Made by a program: the position numbers and the translations under genes. Below are positions 5,912 through 12,389 of a stretch of DNA of 14,327 bases, piece after piece (the first letter of the stretch is position 1; the number at the start of each line of letters is the position of its first letter). The notes under the pieces are model-generated. The model saw nothing but the letters and a program-made list of their open reading frames with translations. It made no database searches and had not been told where the DNA came from. This stretch comes from DATGLE01 sp035294325 (GTDB lineage: Bacteria; Chloroflexota; Ktedonobacteria; Ktedonobacterales; Ktedonobacteraceae): positions 1 to 14,327 of the forward strand of contig DATGLE010000130.1 in the NCBI GenBank assembly GCA_035294325.1, in the 5' to 3' direction.

Positions 5912-6979
5912 ATGCACGATATGTATGAAGAACAATACTGGCAGGCAGTACTCGCCAGAGATACACGCTCGGATGGCGCCTTTGTCTACGGGGTACGCTC
6001 AACCGGCGTCTACTGCAACCCCTCCTGTCCTTCGCGCAAACCGCGCCGCGAGCAGGTGAGCTTCTTTACCTCAGCGCAGAGCGCCGAGGAGGCCGGATTT
6101 CGCCCCTGCCGGCGCTGCCATCCAGAGGAAAGCGCCGGGGAGCCACATGTGGAACTGGTGCGCCGTGCCTGCGCCTATATCGAGGCCCACAGCGACGAAA
6201 TGACCACATTGACCACCCTCGGCTCACAGGTCGGCATGAGTCCTTTCCATTTGCAGCGAGTTTTCAAACAGATAATGGGTATTACTCCACGTCAGTATAT
6301 TGAGGCGTGCCGCCTGCGCAGGCTCAAGGCGCGCCTCAAGGAAGGAGAATCTGTGACTACTGCTTTGTATGATGCTGGCTATAGCTCCAGCAGCCGCCTC
6401 TACGAGCGCGCGCCCGAGCAGCTTGGGATGACCCCCGTCGCTTATCGCCGGGGCGGGCCGGGCATGAAGATACACTATACCATCGTTGATAGCCCTCTCG
6501 GACGCCTGCTTGTCGCAGCCACCGAGAAGGGGATCTGCTCCATCTGCCTGGGCGACGATGACGAGCGGCTCGAAGCTGCGCTGCTGGCCGAGTATCCCGC
6601 AGCCGAGATCGAGCGCGATGGCAGCGCTCTGGGTGCGTGGGTGAGTGAACTGCTGCGCCACCTGCAAGGCCAGCAGCCGCACCTGGACCTGCCGGTGGAT
6701 GTGCAGGCGACGGCTTTCCAGTGGCGCGTCTGGGCGGAACTGCGCGCCATTCCATATGGCGAGACGCGCTCGTACAGCGAGATCGCGCGGCGCCTGGGCG
6801 ATCCCGAAAAGAGACGAGCCGTGGCGAACGCCTGCGCAACCAATCCTGTCGCCATTGTGATCCCCTGCCATCGCGTGGTGCGCTCCGATGGCACACCCGG
6901 CGGCTATCGCTGGGGCGCGGAACGCAAAGAACGCCTGCTCGCCCAGGAACGGGAAAGTAGCAAGAAGCCGGCAAGATAG
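5912..6979 (+). CDS. ada: Ada: bifunctional transcriptional regulator and O6-alkylguanine-DNA alkyltransferase
   Basis: This 355-residue protein repairs methylated DNA by irreversible transfer to its own cysteines and, once methylated, activates alkylation-response genes. All three Ada parts are present. The zinc methylphosphotriester domain contains STGVYCNPSC and FRPCRRCHPE, with Cys35, Cys39, Cys66 and Cys69; Cys35 is the expected acceptor. An AraC-type HTH spans about 80-180 (LGSQVGMSPFHLQRVFKQIM and YDAGYSSSSRLYE). The C-terminal methyltransferase has AIPYGETRSYSEIA and the IPCHRVV active site with Cys319. The start at 5912 or the in-frame ATG at 5921 are both possible: GGAG at 5906-5909 is rather close to the first and rather far from the second. 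The frame remains open upstream through an 18-bp repeat, beginning with TTG at 5804, but that is not needed for the fold. No canonical Ada box is evident upstream. Confidence 0.95.
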   Translation: MHDMYEEQYWQAVLARDTRSDGAFVYGVRSTGVYCNPSCPSRKPRREQVSFFTSAQSAEEAGFRPCRRCHPEESAGEPHVELVRRACAYIEAHSDEMTTLTTLGSQVGMSPFHLQRVFKQIMGITPRQYIEACRLRRLKARLKEGESVTTALYDAGYSSSSRLYERAPEQLGMTPVAYRRGGPGMKIHYTIVDSPLGRLLVAATEKGICSICLGDDDERLEAALLAEYPAAEIERDGSALGAWVSELLRHLQGQQPHLDLPVDVQATAFQWRVWAELRAIPYGETRSYSEIARRLGDPEKRRAVANACATNPVAIVIPCHRVVRSDGTPGGYRWGAERKERLLAQERESSKKPAR

Positions 6980-7092
6980 GAGCCAAATTGGCCTTATTAT
7001 CACCTCATTGGCTGTAGTGACTCGCGCTTCAATCTGGTACCATCTCTAATACAGGCGCCTCAGTGTAACTCTCTAGAGTACCTGATTCTAAG

Positions 7093-7229
7093 CATCCTTG
7101 CTCTCGCGCCGGGAGTTTGCGCGGCTTTGCCGCGCAGGGGATAGAGTGAGTTCTGTGAAAAATGCGCTTCGCGCATTTTTCACAGAACTCACTCTATCCG
7201 GCGAGCACCGCAGGCGCGAGCAAGCGATG
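7093..7229. repeat. Nested cruciform-forming palindrome
   Basis: The core is a perfect inverted repeat with 29-base arms (7139-7167 and 7171-7199) and a 3-base loop TTC. To its left is a second hairpin TGCGCGGC-TTT-GCCGCGCA (7118-7136). Enclosing both, CTTGCTCTCGCGCC (7097-7110) pairs with GGCGCGAGCAAG (7213-7224) apart from a two-base bulge, and CATC/GATG extends it. The result is a three-way or four-way branched fold. It lies between ada and the 44-aa gene; the rest of 6980-7330 shows no credible gene. The right arm shares 16 bases in inverse orientation with 10828-10843. Confidence 0.93.
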
Positions 7230-7330
7230 GTGCTGACAATCAGGCACACTTTAGAGCGGAAATATACCCGAAAAACTCTTTTTTGTTTTTATGCGCGCCA
7301 CTTGCGGTGGCGCGAAGAGAGGAGGAGGCG

Positions 7331-7465
7331 ATGGAGGGCCTCATCATCTTTTTTATCGCGCTGGCAATCTTCGAGCGGGCTGCCTGGCGCTGGGGCGTCG
7401 ATAGTAGAGATGGCATTGATAGTCCGGAGTGGCAGCGGCGCCAGCTCTGGCGTGGTTTTCATTAA
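7331..7465 (+). CDS. Small single-span membrane protein
   Basis: This is a 44-residue protein with one hydrophobic segment near the N-terminus (residues 3-14, LIIFFIALAIFE) and a polar tail. The tail contains WGVDSRDGIDSPEWQRR (22-38) and ends in WRGFH. The start is firm: the ATG at 7331 is preceded by a near-perfect GAGGAGGAGGCG ribosome binding site. The N-terminus is most likely inserted in the membrane with the charged tail in the cytoplasm. I recall similar short proteins with a DSRDG...SPEW core in Chloroflexota, but no function. It stands alone between two palindromic elements. A longer in-frame reading from 7283 has no binding site and is not supported. Confidence 0.68.
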   Translation: MEGLIIFFIALAIFERAAWRWGVDSRDGIDSPEWQRRQLWRGFH

Positions 7466-7470
7466 CTTAT

Positions 7471-7573
7471 GAAAGTTACCAATCAATACCGGTATTCCGT
7501 TCTGTGCGCAGCCGCGTGATTGATCGCGCGGCTGCGCACGGGAGAACATTCCCGATATTGATTGGTAAACTTC
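7471..7573. repeat. Fold-back element (MITE-like), about 103 bp
   Basis: The outer arms are GTTACCAATCAATA (7475-7490 region) and TATTGATTGGTAAAC (7556-7570). The inner perfect 13-bp stem is GTGCGCAGCCGCG (7504-7516) with its inverse at 7527-7539. The inverse of the right end reads TACCAATCAATATCGGGAAT, and nearly the same sequence starts the large fold-back at 12114. No coding capacity. Confidence 0.82.
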
Positions 7574-7588
7574 TTTATTTGAACATTC

Positions 7589-8542
7589 ATGAGAGAGACG
7601 CGGCACAACGAACCTGCGACAAAATCTGTAGTGTCCGGCTCTGCCGGGCAACGGGCGATGGTGGTTCCGGCTACAGGTATGCGCTCACACATTGGCATCG
7701 TGTTGTCATTGCTGGTGCTCTATCTGATCTGGGGTTCGACCTACCTGGCGATACGCATTAGCTTGCAAAGTATCCCACCCTTCATCACAGGAGGCGCGCG
7801 CTTCATAACAGCCGGCATTATCCTGTATGTCTTCCTGCGTCTGCGTGGCAGCCCGGCCCCGACGCGCAAGCAATGGCTGAGCGCGGCGCTGATCGGCCCC
7901 CTGATGCTGGTTGGCAGCAATGGGATGGTTTCGTTCGCCGAGCAATGGGTGGCAACCGGCATCACGGCGGTGGCGATGGCCGCGGTACCACTGTGGACCG
8001 CGCTCTTCGCCGGGCTGCTGGGGCGCTGGCCCACGCGCTTTGAATGGCTGGGTCTGGCGCTGGGCTTTACCGGCGTAATCCTCCTGAACCTGGAGAACGG
8101 GCTGTGGGCAGCTCCGCAGGGGGCCATTGCGCTGCTGATCGCGCCGCTCTGCTGGGCGATTGGCTCGGCGCTGAGCGCTCGCGTTACGCTCGCCTCCGGC
8201 TTCATGGCGAGCGCGTCACAGATGATTCTCGGCGGCATAGCGCAATTGCTCGTAGCGGCCCTGCTGGGCGAGCGCATGACAAGAATCCCCGCAGCCGGAT
8301 CGCTGCTGGCCCTGCTCTACCTGATCCTTTTTGGCTCGGTCCTGGCCTTCACAGCTTACGGCTATCTCTTGCGCCACGTGCGTCCCGCGCTCGCCACCAG
8401 CTATGCCTATGTCAATCCCGTCGTCGCGCTCATGCTCGGCATCTGGCTGGCTTCCGAAAAGATCACCATTATCGCAGTACTGGCTATGTTCATCATCCTG
8501 ACGGGTGTAGGATTAGTCTCTCTGAGGAAGAGGCACGTATGA
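7589..8542 (+). CDS. EamA-family drug/metabolite exporter (YedA/RhtA-like)
   Basis: This is a ten-helix inner-membrane transporter of the DMT superfamily with two EamA repeats. The first repeat begins with LYLIWGSTYLAIRI (residues 44-57), a signature of the YedA-like branch; SFAEQWVATGITAVAMAAVPLWTALFAG ends it. The second repeat begins near LLIAPLCWAIGSALSARV, with the typical SYAYVNPVVALMLG and LASEKIT near the end. The likely role is export of amino acids or small metabolites; the substrate is not predictable. Given start 7589 the protein is 317 residues, but the first 30 are outside the family core. The ATG at 7679 (MRSHIG) would match the usual N-terminus better; neither has a good binding site. 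The stop TGA overlaps the next gene's ATG (ATGA), so the two are translationally coupled. Confidence 0.9.
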   Translation: MRETRHNEPATKSVVSGSAGQRAMVVPATGMRSHIGIVLSLLVLYLIWGSTYLAIRISLQSIPPFITGGARFITAGIILYVFLRLRGSPAPTRKQWLSAALIGPLMLVGSNGMVSFAEQWVATGITAVAMAAVPLWTALFAGLLGRWPTRFEWLGLALGFTGVILLNLENGLWAAPQGAIALLIAPLCWAIGSALSARVTLASGFMASASQMILGGIAQLLVAALLGERMTRIPAAGSLLALLYLILFGSVLAFTAYGYLLRHVRPALATSYAYVNPVVALMLGIWLASEKITIIAVLAMFIILTGVGLVSLRKRHV

Positions 8543-9405
8543 ATCTATCTATTCGCCGCCTGACAGAAGCAGACCTTGATAGCGCCAGCGCAGTGCTCAA
8601 CGCTGCCTACGATTCGCCGCCGGGCCAGCCAACGGAGCTTCCGCGCTGCTTGAAATTGCAGCCCGACGGCTGGCGACTGGCTGCCTTTGATGGTCTCACC
8701 GTTGGCGTTGGGGGAGCCGTGGATTACGGTCCTTTCAGCTACATCGGGCTGGTCGGCGTCCTACCGGAGATGCAGCGTCATGGCATCGGACGCGCTTTGA
8801 TGGAACACCTGATAGACTGGTTGCACGCTCGCAGATGCCCTTCAATATTGCTCGATGCCAGCGCGGCGGGGGCACCTCTCTATGATCGCCTCGGCTTCGT
8901 CACCGATGACAGAGCCACGCTGCTGTACCGCGATAGCGTAAACGCGCTTGCCTTTCCGCCTCCGCCTCCGCACTACCGCGAACTCGTCTCCGAGATGCAG
9001 GAGAACGATTTCCCGGCCGTAGTCGCATTCGATTGGCCCCGCTTTGGTGCCCGGCGCCCGGCGGTGCTGGCTTCTTATCTGGCCGATCATGCGCATCGTG
9101 CATTCGTGGCGCGCAACCAGGATGGCAAGATCAGCGGCTTCCTCATCGCTCAGGAGCGCAGGATCGGCCCCTGGGTGGCCGAGAGCTATGATGACGCGGA
9201 ACGGCTTCTAATACACGCTCTGACGCTGCCATTTGAGGATAACGTGCCCCTCACAATCATTCCCGCCTGCAATCGAAATGCCGAGCGCCTGCTGACGCGC
9301 TACGGCTTTCGCCCGCTGCGCACACTGCACCATATGCGACTCGGCTCGCCAGTGCGCCGCGAGCGAATAAAGATCTACGGGCAGGCCAGCTTCGCACTTG
9401 GCTAA
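8539..9405 (+). CDS. Tandem GNAT-family N-acetyltransferase
   Basis: This 288-residue protein carries two acetyltransferase-like halves. In the N-terminal one, LVGVLPEMQRHGIGRALMEHL (71-91) is motif A, with the Q-R-H-G-I-G pyrophosphate-binding loop, and LYDRLGF (114-120) is the motif B end. The C-terminal half (about 145-270) has FVARNQDGKISGFLIAQ and NRNAERLLTRYGFRPLRT, like the degenerate second domain of YitH-type two-domain GNATs. It uses acetyl-CoA to modify an amine of unknown identity. The ATG at 8539 overlaps the EamA gene's TGA. An open frame further upstream (from 8044) is only the shadow of that gene. Pairing with an exporter suggests resistance or metabolite handling, but this is an inference. 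The gene ends in a convergent gap facing ychF. Confidence 0.87.
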   Translation: MNLSIRRLTEADLDSASAVLNAAYDSPPGQPTELPRCLKLQPDGWRLAAFDGLTVGVGGAVDYGPFSYIGLVGVLPEMQRHGIGRALMEHLIDWLHARRCPSILLDASAAGAPLYDRLGFVTDDRATLLYRDSVNALAFPPPPPHYRELVSEMQENDFPAVVAFDWPRFGARRPAVLASYLADHAHRAFVARNQDGKISGFLIAQERRIGPWVAESYDDAERLLIHALTLPFEDNVPLTIIPACNRNAERLLTRYGFRPLRTLHHMRLGSPVRRERIKIYGQASFALG

Positions 9406-9422
9406 CGCACCTGGCCGGCGCC

Positions 9423-9515
9423 TGCCATCCTGAGTGGCTCGCCCTTCCCTTGCCGGGCGGGATCCTTCCCCGGCGCTGGCGCTGTGGGCTGTGGCTCACG
9501 CGCTCAGGATGACAT
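9423..9515. repeat. Dispersed fold-back repeat, copy 3 (diverged)
   Basis: TGCCATCCTGAGTGGC at the left and CGCTCAGGATGACATA at the right are degenerate ends of the same element as at 305 and 4271, with GATCCTTCC inside. A second partial right end, CGCTCAGGATAACATA, follows at 9521-9536. It fills the convergent gap between the GNAT gene (ends 9405) and ychF (ends 9550). Confidence 0.75.
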
Positions 9516-9549
9516 AGTTGCGCTCAGGATAACATATCCGGCTTTGAAG

Positions 9550-10728
9550 TCAGCGCCCGACATTAAAACGGAAATGGATGATATCGCCGTCCTGCACCAC
9601 GTAATCCTTGCCCTCCAGGCGCTGCAACCCCTTTTTGGCGGCAACGGCGAACGAGCCGCACTCCATGAAATCCTCAAAGCGCGTCACCTCGGCGCGAATA
9701 AAGCCACGCTCGATATCCGAGTGAATCTTACCGGCGGCCTCCGGCGCCTTCGCTCCCTTTGTGACGGTCCAGGCACGCACCTCGTCCTCGCCCGCTGTCA
9801 GGAAGGTAATCAGGTTGAGCAGGCGGTAGCCAACCTGGATTACGCGGTCCGCGCCGAGGCGGGGCAGGCCCAGCGCCTCCAGGTATTCGCGCGCATCCTC
9901 TTCGGGCAGTTCAGCGAGTTCGGCCTCCAGGCGCGCGGACACCGCGACGACCTCGGCACCCTCGCCCTTTGCGCGCAGCGCGACGGTAGCGATGCCCTTG
10001 AGTTCATAGTCCAGCCCGTCTAATTGTACATCTTCGCCCGCGCCGATCTTCTCTAATAGCTCGTTGGCCGCACCCAGCATGTCCTCGCTAACGTTCAGCA
10101 CATACATGCGCGGTTTCATCGTCAGCAGGAAGAGTTCGTCCAGCACAGCCTGGTCCTGCTGCGAATAGTCAAGCTGGCTGGCGAGCTTCATCTCGTTGAG
10201 CGCGCTCTCCAGGCGGTGCAGCAGCGCCAGTTCCGGGAGATACTTCTTATCTCCCGCTTTGGCCGCGCGCGTTGTACGTTCGATGCGCCGCTCGACGGTA
10301 GCGAGATCGGTCACGGCCAGTTCCGCGTTGAGGCTGTCCAGATCGCGGTTAGGATCGATGGAACCATATATATGGGGGACGTTTTCGTTGGCGAAGGTGC
10401 GCAGCACAATCGCCAGAGCGTCAGCATTGCGGATATGTCCCAGGAATTCGGCGCTCAGACCCTTTTCCTGCTTCTCCTTCGCACCCGCCCCGGCCTGTCC
10501 CATACCCGCGACATCGACGAACTCGACAGTTGCATAGGTAACTTTGCGTGGATTGAATATATCGACCAGCGGTTGGAGCCGCGCATCGGGCACCTGCACA
10601 ACGCCGATGTTAGCCTGCACGGTGCTGGTGGCGTAGCCGCTGATGGGCGCTCCGGCCTTCGTGAGTGCGTTGAACAGGGTTGTCTTGCCGCTCTGTGGCA
10701 GACCGATAATACCGATTGTGAGAGCCAT
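9550..10728 (-). CDS. ychF: YchF/OLA1-family ribosome-associated ATPase
   Basis: This 392-residue Obg-related P-loop enzyme preferentially hydrolyses ATP and binds ribosomes. Its role lies in translation and stress response. The P-loop is GLPQSGKT (9-16), with Leu after the first Gly as in hydrophobic-substituted (HAS) GTPases. G3 is DVAG (72-75) followed by Met rather than Gln. The G4 position is NVSE (212-215) in place of NKxD, the change that shifts preference to ATP. A coiled-coil region lies at about 135-200, and a C-terminal TGS domain covers roughly 305-390 (LITFLTAGEDEVRAW, then DIERGFIRAEV). The ATG at 10728 is preceded by GAAAGGGA. Full family length and all hallmarks present. It diverges from the zinc-ribbon gene, with a tandem array between. 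Confidence 0.97.
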   Translation of the reverse strand: MALTIGIIGLPQSGKTTLFNALTKAGAPISGYATSTVQANIGVVQVPDARLQPLVDIFNPRKVTYATVEFVDVAGMGQAGAGAKEKQEKGLSAEFLGHIRNADALAIVLRTFANENVPHIYGSIDPNRDLDSLNAELAVTDLATVERRIERTTRAAKAGDKKYLPELALLHRLESALNEMKLASQLDYSQQDQAVLDELFLLTMKPRMYVLNVSEDMLGAANELLEKIGAGEDVQLDGLDYELKGIATVALRAKGEGAEVVAVSARLEAELAELPEEDAREYLEALGLPRLGADRVIQVGYRLLNLITFLTAGEDEVRAWTVTKGAKAPEAAGKIHSDIERGFIRAEVTRFEDFMECGSFAVAAKKGLQRLEGKDYVVQDGDIIHFRFNVGR

Positions 10729-10860
10729 ATGTATTCCCTTTCCAGTTCAGGGCTATTTAGCTGCAACTTATTAATGTCCCTGCCATCCAACTTTTGTACA
10801 AATATGTCTGATCTCGGACACCAGAGTTTGCTCGCGCCTGCGGCGCTCGCTCGATAGATA

Positions 10861-11078
10861 ATCTATTGTGGATGCGGCGCAGCCGCGCGAACGCCCGGTA
10901 AGGGCGCCTCTAGATCATCTATCCCGGATGCGGCGCAGCCGCGCGAACGCCCGGCAAGGGCGCCTCTAGATCATCTATCCCAGACGCGGCGCAGCCGCGC
11001 GAACGCCCGGCAAGGGCGACTCTAGATCATCTATCCCAGACGCGGCGCAGTCGCGCGAACGCCCGGCAAGGGCGGCTA
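10861..11078. repeat. 56-bp tandem repeat array, almost four units
   Basis: GCGGCGCAG recurs at 10874, 10930, 10986 and 11042, an exact 56-base period. The fourth copy is a little degenerate and stops after GGGCGGC. Each unit carries three small palindromes: GCGGC-GCA-GCCGC, CGCCC-GGCAA-GGGCG and TAGAT-C-ATCTA. It lies in the divergent gap of ychF and the FmdB-type gene, which is otherwise without genes from 10729 to 11181. Upstream of it, 10828-10843 matches an arm of the cruciform at 7208-7223 in inverse orientation. Confidence 0.95.
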
Positions 11079-11106
11079 AGGAAGCAGAGGATCGGACGCC
11101 CCTGAC

Positions 11107-11135
11107 TTGACGATAGTCGGGCCAGACACTACAAT
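11107..11135 (+). promoter_or_regulatory. Sigma70-type promoter of the FmdB-type gene
   Basis: TTGACG (11107-11112) and TACAAT (11130-11135) are separated by exactly 17 bases. Transcription would start near 11142, giving a leader of about 40 bases that contains GGAGGT before the ATG at 11182. It begins just after the 56-bp array ends. Confidence 0.78.
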
Positions 11136-11181
11136 ATCTCTTGATATAGAGCGTTTTCCTGGGACCGGAGGTAACTTTCCT

Positions 11182-11409
11182 ATGCCATTGTACGAGTATT
11201 ACTGCCCGGACTGCAAATCCAAATTTGAGTTGCTGGTCCGCCGCGAGCACGCCGACGACGTTGTATGTATGAAGTGTCGCGGCGAAAAAGTGCGGCGCCT
11301 GCTCTCAGTTTTCGCGAGTCCGCATGGAGCCGGAGAAGATAGCGCTTACGCCGATGAGGCCCCGCCAATGAGTTGTAGCTGTGGCGATGGAGGCTGCGGT
11401 TGCCACTAG
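11182..11409 (+). CDS. FmdB-family zinc-ribbon protein
   Basis: This 75-residue protein starts MPLYEYYCPDCKSKFE, the hallmark of the FmdB/CxxC_CxxC_SSSS regulatory-type family. The zinc ribbon uses Cys8, Cys11, Cys29 and Cys32 (CPDC and CMKC). The tail is cysteine-rich (SCSCGDGGCGCH), a common feature of these proteins, and might bind a second metal. The family name comes from a proposed regulator of formamidase genes; a general role is not established. The ATG at 11182 with GGAGGT nine bases upstream is preferred over the GTG/TTG-type extension that would run back through the promoter. Normal length, single gene, divergent from ychF. Confidence 0.9.
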   Translation: MPLYEYYCPDCKSKFELLVRREHADDVVCMKCRGEKVRRLLSVFASPHGAGEDSAYADEAPPMSCSCGDGGCGCH

Positions 11410-11434
11410 GCGGTGTGAGATGCAGGGGCGGCCC

Positions 11435-11450
11435 TCCCCCTGGCGGGGGA
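11435..11450. other. Small hairpin after the FmdB-type gene
   Basis: TCCCCC-TGGC-GGGGGA is a 6-bp GC stem 26 bases after the stop codon. It could help end or protect the transcript, but there is no T-run, so a Rho-independent terminator is not shown. The remainder of 11410-11536 has no recognisable gene. Confidence 0.4.
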
Positions 11451-11536
11451 CAGGTACTCCCCGAATCCCCTTTTCTCCTCCAAAGGATCCCGCCTGATAT
11501 CAAGCGTGCAATAAGTTAAAACAGGTCTGCATCATT

Positions 11537-12046
11537 ATGTTTAATACAGCCAGCTACCGGCGCGGTGTGATCGAAGGGATCATTATCTACACGATTGGTC
11601 GTCTTTGCGCCCTGATTACGCCTTCCTTCTTTCCCGGCTGGACCTTTGTGGCGGCGCCGCTGCTCTTCCTGGCGCTGCAATACCTTATCGCCCCGCTCTG
11701 GGCGACGCGCCGCATTGCCGCGCCCAAACGGGAACGGCTTAGCAGGCGTTTCTGGCTGCTTGGTCCGCGCCTGGCCGCCATCTGCCTCGCTATTGATGGC
11801 ATCGTCAGTCTGACCTGCGGTCTCGCGCTCAGCAGCTTTACCGAGGTGCAGCAAGGGCCGGTCTTGCTGCGCCTCTTTGCCAGCGGCCACAATGCCTTGA
11901 GCCTGGCAGGCTTCGGCTTCTATGAACTCAAGAGTGCGGCGGCGCTCTTCGCCTTCTTCACTCTGGTAGTCGTCTGCACTAAACTTGCACAGGGCGGTTT
12001 CCTGCGCTTCACCATGCCCGCCGGCGGCAATCGCGTCACATTGTAA
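11537..12046 (+). CDS. Integral membrane protein of unknown function
   Basis: This 169-residue hydrophobic protein has four likely membrane segments, at about 12-30, 36-55, 76-98 and 132-150. A basic cytoplasmic-type loop (WATRRIAAPKRERLSRR, 55-71) lies between the second and third. No signal peptide, catalytic motif or family signature is recognised. The ATG at 11537 has only a weak AACAGG upstream, but there is no better start, and the reading frame has the high third-position GC of its neighbours. It is monocistronic, preceded by a 127-base gap and followed by the 12096-12363 fold-back, beyond which the next gene faces it. Confidence 0.65.
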   Translation: MFNTASYRRGVIEGIIIYTIGRLCALITPSFFPGWTFVAAPLLFLALQYLIAPLWATRRIAAPKRERLSRRFWLLGPRLAAICLAIDGIVSLTCGLALSSFTEVQQGPVLLRLFASGHNALSLAGFGFYELKSAAALFAFFTLVVVCTKLAQGGFLRFTMPAGGNRVTL

Positions 12047-12095
12047 TTCCCAGTGCATAGGAAATAGATGTAAAATCATACATTTCGTGCATAGC

Positions 12096-12363
12096 GGTGC
12101 GATGATGAAAGGTACCAATCAAAATCGGGAATGCCGGGGTAGGGTAGGGGCGCGGCGCCGGCTGGGAGGGGTGATGAGGCGGTGGGGGCCGATGCGCAAG
12201 CCCGCCTTTCCATAGATCCCCAACCTTCGTTGTTGACACAGAGGAGCGGGCTTGCTTCTGGCCCCCACCGCCCCACCCGACCACCCAGCCAGCGCCGCGC
12301 CCCTACACCGCCCTACCATCCCTTCCTATTGCCGATCTTGCTCGTTAAGGTACATCATCGCGC
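12096..12363. repeat. Large imperfect fold-back element (about 270 bp)
   Basis: The two halves are imperfect inverses. GCGATGATG and GTACC at the left match GGTAC and CATCATCGC at the right. Further in come GTAGGGGCGCGGCGC, GGCGGTGGGGGCC and GCAAGCCCGC on the left, with their inverses on the right. The unpaired centre is roughly 12208-12242. The left end shares TACCAATCAA, one variable base, then ATCGGGAAT with the element at 7471-7573. Short open frames crossing it are GC-skew artefacts. It occupies the convergent gap 12047-12389. Confidence 0.8.
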
Positions 12364-12365
12364 GG

Positions 12366-12388
12366 CTCCGCAAATTTGATTTGCGGAG
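12366..12388 (-). terminator. Possible terminator of the 12390-14019 operon
   Basis: A perfect 9-bp stem, CTCCGCAAA with TTTGCGGAG around a 5-base loop, begins two bases past the stop codon of the minus-strand membrane protein gene. The position fits a terminator, but no T-run follows on the minus strand, so it may only stabilise the 3' end. Confidence 0.45.
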
Positions 12389-12389
12389 G

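Noticed and set aside
5571..6002. N-terminal extension of the M20 amidohydrolase with GASRQ-type repeats
   Set aside because: It is the reverse reading of the 18-bp array and of ada. The ATG at 5570 has a strong binding site and matches the family N-terminus.
8044..8538. Long N-terminal extension of the GNAT protein
   Set aside because: It runs out of frame through the EamA gene, whose membrane-protein sequence is clear; the ATG at 8539 in an ATGA overlap is the natural start.
10861..11078. CRISPR array
   Set aside because: The entire 56-base period is repeated, so there are no variable spacers, and no cas gene is near.
12119..12379. Several 65-82 codon frames in the large fold-back
   Set aside because: They are proline/arginine-rich products of GC-rich repeat sequence, present in many frames, without binding sites or recognisable domains.
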